This document shows positions 7,881 to 10,223 of a DNA stretch of 10,223 nucleotides, in pieces. Position 1 is the stretch's first letter. Every line of letters starts with the position of its first letter. The notes beneath the pieces are model-generated. The model made no database searches, was not told the DNA's origin, and saw nothing but the letters and a program-made list of their open reading frames with translations. The DNA lies in the NCBI GenBank assembly GCA_945965245.1, contig CAMFNC010000050.1:1-10223 (forward strand), in the 5' to 3' direction. The translations under genes were made by a program, and so were the position numbers. The DNA comes from an uncultured Porphyromonas sp. (GTDB lineage: Bacteria > Bacteroidota > Bacteroidia > Bacteroidales > Porphyromonadaceae).

Positions 7881-10223
7881 ATGAAACAAAAATTGCTCTA
7901 TATCAGTTGTGCCTGGCTTGTGCTGATGCTGACAGGTTGTGTGATGGACGATTACCGTGATCGTCCGGATGAAGGGTGTGTGCAGGTGGAAGTCCTCTTT
8001 CGGCAGCGGCCGATGAAATCGGCTCCACGAGCCGTTGAAGGTGGTGATATAATCGAAGAAACCAAGATACAGACTCTCTACCTTTTTGCCGAACAGGGAG
8101 GTGTATTGACACCTTTTAAGTTTGACTATGGGGCTGCCGGTATAACATCCGGATTGATCGTAGAACGGATTAACCTTGCCGCCGGCAGCTACCATTTTTA
8201 TGCAGTGGCCAATTCTACTAAGGATTTAAGTTCCATAACATCATTGGCAGATCTGAAGGCAGAGGTTTTGTCTGTGCAACCTAATCCCGTGCAGCTGGTA
8301 ATGACCGGCGATATAGGTCCGCTGGACGTGGCTGTGGAGAAAAAAATCCCCATCCGTCTGAATCGTGTGGCTGCACGAATTGATATCAAAAATGAAAGTC
8401 CCGCTTTTACTTTTGAATCAGTTACCCTATGTGGGGTTCCCAATCAGTCTAATCTATTTTTCAAACAAGCTGCGGGCAAAGAAGAGGGTTGGCCTGCGCT
8501 GCCGGCCACAGCCATTCGAAGTGATATTGACGAGCAAATTGTGACAGGAAATATGCTCAGTGGAAAACTCTACTGTTACGAATCGGCTTCTGTCAATGCC
8601 ACGGCTTCTGCCGAGCAGGTCTGTCTGATAGTGAAAGGATCTTATCGGGGACGCTCGGGGTATTATCGCATTGATTTGATGGACTTCCGTGGCAGAAGAT
8701 GGGTGCGCCGAAACACCCGATATAACATGACTATTCAGAAAGTGACCGGTTATGGCTATGAAACGTTTGAACAGGCGAAAGCCAACAAGCCAGTAAATAT
8801 GCAATTGGGTGTGAATTCTTTCGAAGGTTATGAAAATGCACAGGTAATGGTGTATGATGGAGAGTATTATCTGAGTTGTTCGTTGGATTCATTGATTGCG
8901 AATCAAGACTCCTCTCTGCCATGGAAAAATTCGTTAGGAGAAGAACAGCCCCCTATGATACCTCCCTATGAGTTCTATGTCAAGACCAATGCTCCCAAGA
9001 TAAACGCTTTTGACCCTGAGGAGTGGAAGGGAGAAATGATACCCCAATATCCGGATAATACCGATAGTTGGATGACGTTGGAAAGAGATGCCACAGACAA
9101 TAATAAAGTGATTGTGAATGTGGGATTCAGGCCTATGTATACTGAAGAAGAGATGGTTGCACCTACGTATAAAATGATTTATCGGGTAACTGTGCCCGGA
9201 AGACCCAATCTTCACTTGGATATTCCCATTTGGCAAACAGCAGTTGCTGCGTTTTATGACGATTTTGAAATTAGTCAGAACTTCTTCAGAACCAATGGTG
9301 GGGATGATGAGATTTTTACTTGTGATGTGGTTGTGAATTTTGATCAATCTATATGGTATGTCAAAGAAATTATTCAAAGTCCTGCTTCGGGATGGTTAAT
9401 CGAAACTACCCCCTCATTGGGTGATGGAAGATATGGCTCCGGAAGTTTTTCTATTATTTCGCATAAATTGCCAGAAGGGGTAAATTATGGGGAAGCGTTG
9501 ATCGTGTTGGAGTCTGTGCCGGCTGTTCCCAGCTCACATCCCAAACGTCACACCATTCGAATTGTTTCCGGTTTGACTATCGACTACGATATCGAATATC
9601 CGACCGGAATTCCTTATTATGCAGATCTGAACCGTACCAAATATGTGATGGAAACACCACTGAATCAAACTTCCACGGCTCGCTTCAAAGTAAATGTGCG
9701 CAGTACACAGCATTGGAGAGTGGAGGCACATCAGGATTGGATTGCAGTCACGCAACCGATATTCAGTGGAGGGAATTACAATACCTCTTTTTATGTGGAT
9801 GTGCCCGTAAATCCTGGTATGCCCATCATCTCCGGTCTGAAAAAGGCTCGCGAGGGTAAAGTGAGAATTTTGGGTGATCAGGCCAGTCTGGATATTGTGG
9901 TTTACCAAGGGGGGTATGTGCAGATTGGAGATGATATCTGGATGGATAGGAACTTGAAGCGCTCCAGATACAACGAAATATTTTCTTATTATGGGTATGA
10001 TACGAGAAGAAGGGATCTCAATGGAAATCTTATTGAAAACAGCTATGCTGATTTGTATATAGCTAAATTGATAGAATCCGGAACCATAGACGAGTTGTTA
10101 TATCCGGCTGCCATTCCATGGGCGTTTCCTGCCGATATGACCGCCTGCTACAATAAACATCGGGATGCCACATTTAATCAGCAGTTAGCCGGTGGTTCGC
10201 GGCTCATTCCGGATATCGGATAT
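7881..10223 (+). CDS. Fimbrial accessory/tip lipoprotein, third FISUMP paralogue, 3' partial
   Basis: The frame from ATG 7881 stays open for 781 codons to the window end, so the stop lies outside. It starts 21 bases after the previous stop. The signal peptide ends in LTGC with Cys20 as lipidation site. The next residues, with DDYRD and Cys33 before a CVQVEVLF strand, faintly recall the anchor's N-terminus. The fimbrillin-like module covers about 25-308: Arg50-Ala51 candidate cleavage site, IQTLYLF (63-69), YAVAN (ending 111), NTRYNMTIQKVTGYGYE (278-294). The Trp found in its paralogues after this point is absent (VNMQLGVNSF). Three beta domains follow, about 310-460, 460-585 (GLTIDYDIEYP, 564-574) and 585-680 (HWRVEAHQDWIAV, from 611). 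A FISUMP domain opens with DIWMDRNL (Trp687 to Leu692) and is cut before its CPxGW motif. It is closest in layout to the 4950-7859 product. Likely role: fimbrial tip or accessory subunit. Confidence 0.8.
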   Translation, partial: MKQKLLYISCAWLVLMLTGCVMDDYRDRPDEGCVQVEVLFRQRPMKSAPRAVEGGDIIEETKIQTLYLFAEQGGVLTPFKFDYGAAGITSGLIVERINLAAGSYHFYAVANSTKDLSSITSLADLKAEVLSVQPNPVQLVMTGDIGPLDVAVEKKIPIRLNRVAARIDIKNESPAFTFESVTLCGVPNQSNLFFKQAAGKEEGWPALPATAIRSDIDEQIVTGNMLSGKLYCYESASVNATASAEQVCLIVKGSYRGRSGYYRIDLMDFRGRRWVRRNTRYNMTIQKVTGYGYETFEQAKANKPVNMQLGVNSFEGYENAQVMVYDGEYYLSCSLDSLIANQDSSLPWKNSLGEEQPPMIPPYEFYVKTNAPKINAFDPEEWKGEMIPQYPDNTDSWMTLERDATDNNKVIVNVGFRPMYTEEEMVAPTYKMIYRVTVPGRPNLHLDIPIWQTAVAAFYDDFEISQNFFRTNGGDDEIFTCDVVVNFDQSIWYVKEIIQSPASGWLIETTPSLGDGRYGSGSFSIISHKLPEGVNYGEALIVLESVPAVPSSHPKRHTIRIVSGLTIDYDIEYPTGIPYYADLNRTKYVMETPLNQTSTARFKVNVRSTQHWRVEAHQDWIAVTQPIFSGGNYNTSFYVDVPVNPGMPIISGLKKAREGKVRILGDQASLDIVVYQGGYVQIGDDIWMDRNLKRSRYNEIFSYYGYDTRRRDLNGNLIENSYADLYIAKLIESGTIDELLYPAAIPWAFPADMTACYNKHRDATFNQQLAGGSRLIPDIGY

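Noticed and set aside
7881..10223. Possible frameshift or stop inside the last gene, since no complete ORF covers it.
   Set aside because: Translating by hand from 7881 gives an uninterrupted frame to the last base, with domains in the expected order. The gene is simply cut by the window end.

Overview
The window is one stretch of a Bacteroidales (phylum Bacteroidota) type V fimbria operon, the family of Porphyromonas gingivalis FimA and Mfa1 pili. All five genes are on the + strand and coding fills nearly all of the sequence. The assignment to Bacteroidota rests on four things: lipoprotein signal peptides on four of the five products, the Mfa1/Mfa2-type fimbrillin sequences, BACON-like and FISUMP (Fibrobacter succinogenes major paralogous) domains, and the lack of clear Shine-Dalgarno sites. 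I cannot name the genus. No tRNA, rRNA, insertion sequence, CRISPR array or phase-variable inverted promoter is visible.

Layout. Positions 1-1371 hold the 3' part of a major fimbrillin (stalk subunit) gene; its start and the operon promoter lie upstream of the window. A 133-base gap (1372-1504) carries a terminator-like hairpin. Positions 1505-2494 encode an Mfa2/FimB-type anchor lipoprotein. Then come three large lipoprotein genes, 2535-4940, 4950-7859 and 7881 to beyond the window end, separated by 40, 9 and 21 bases. Each has the same plan: lipobox, N-terminal fimbrillin-like module, two or three Ig/BACON-like beta domains, and a C-terminal FISUMP domain (cut off in the last gene).

How the genes fit together. 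From the P. gingivalis fimA-E and mfa1-5 model, subunits reach the outer membrane as lipoproteins. An arginine-specific protease trims stalk and accessory subunits, which polymerise by strand exchange, while the anchor stays lipidated in the membrane. The sequence agrees: the three accessory proteins each have an Arg-Ala pair after the lipobox and just before the first conserved fimbrillin strand, and the anchor has no Arg there. The stalk ends in a probable donor strand. The accessory proteins instead end in FISUMP domains and so look like tip or near-tip components.

The least usual points are three successive FISUMP-tipped subunits, an acidic Pro-Asp repeat linker just before the stalk's last strand, and a possible attenuator between stalk and anchor genes.
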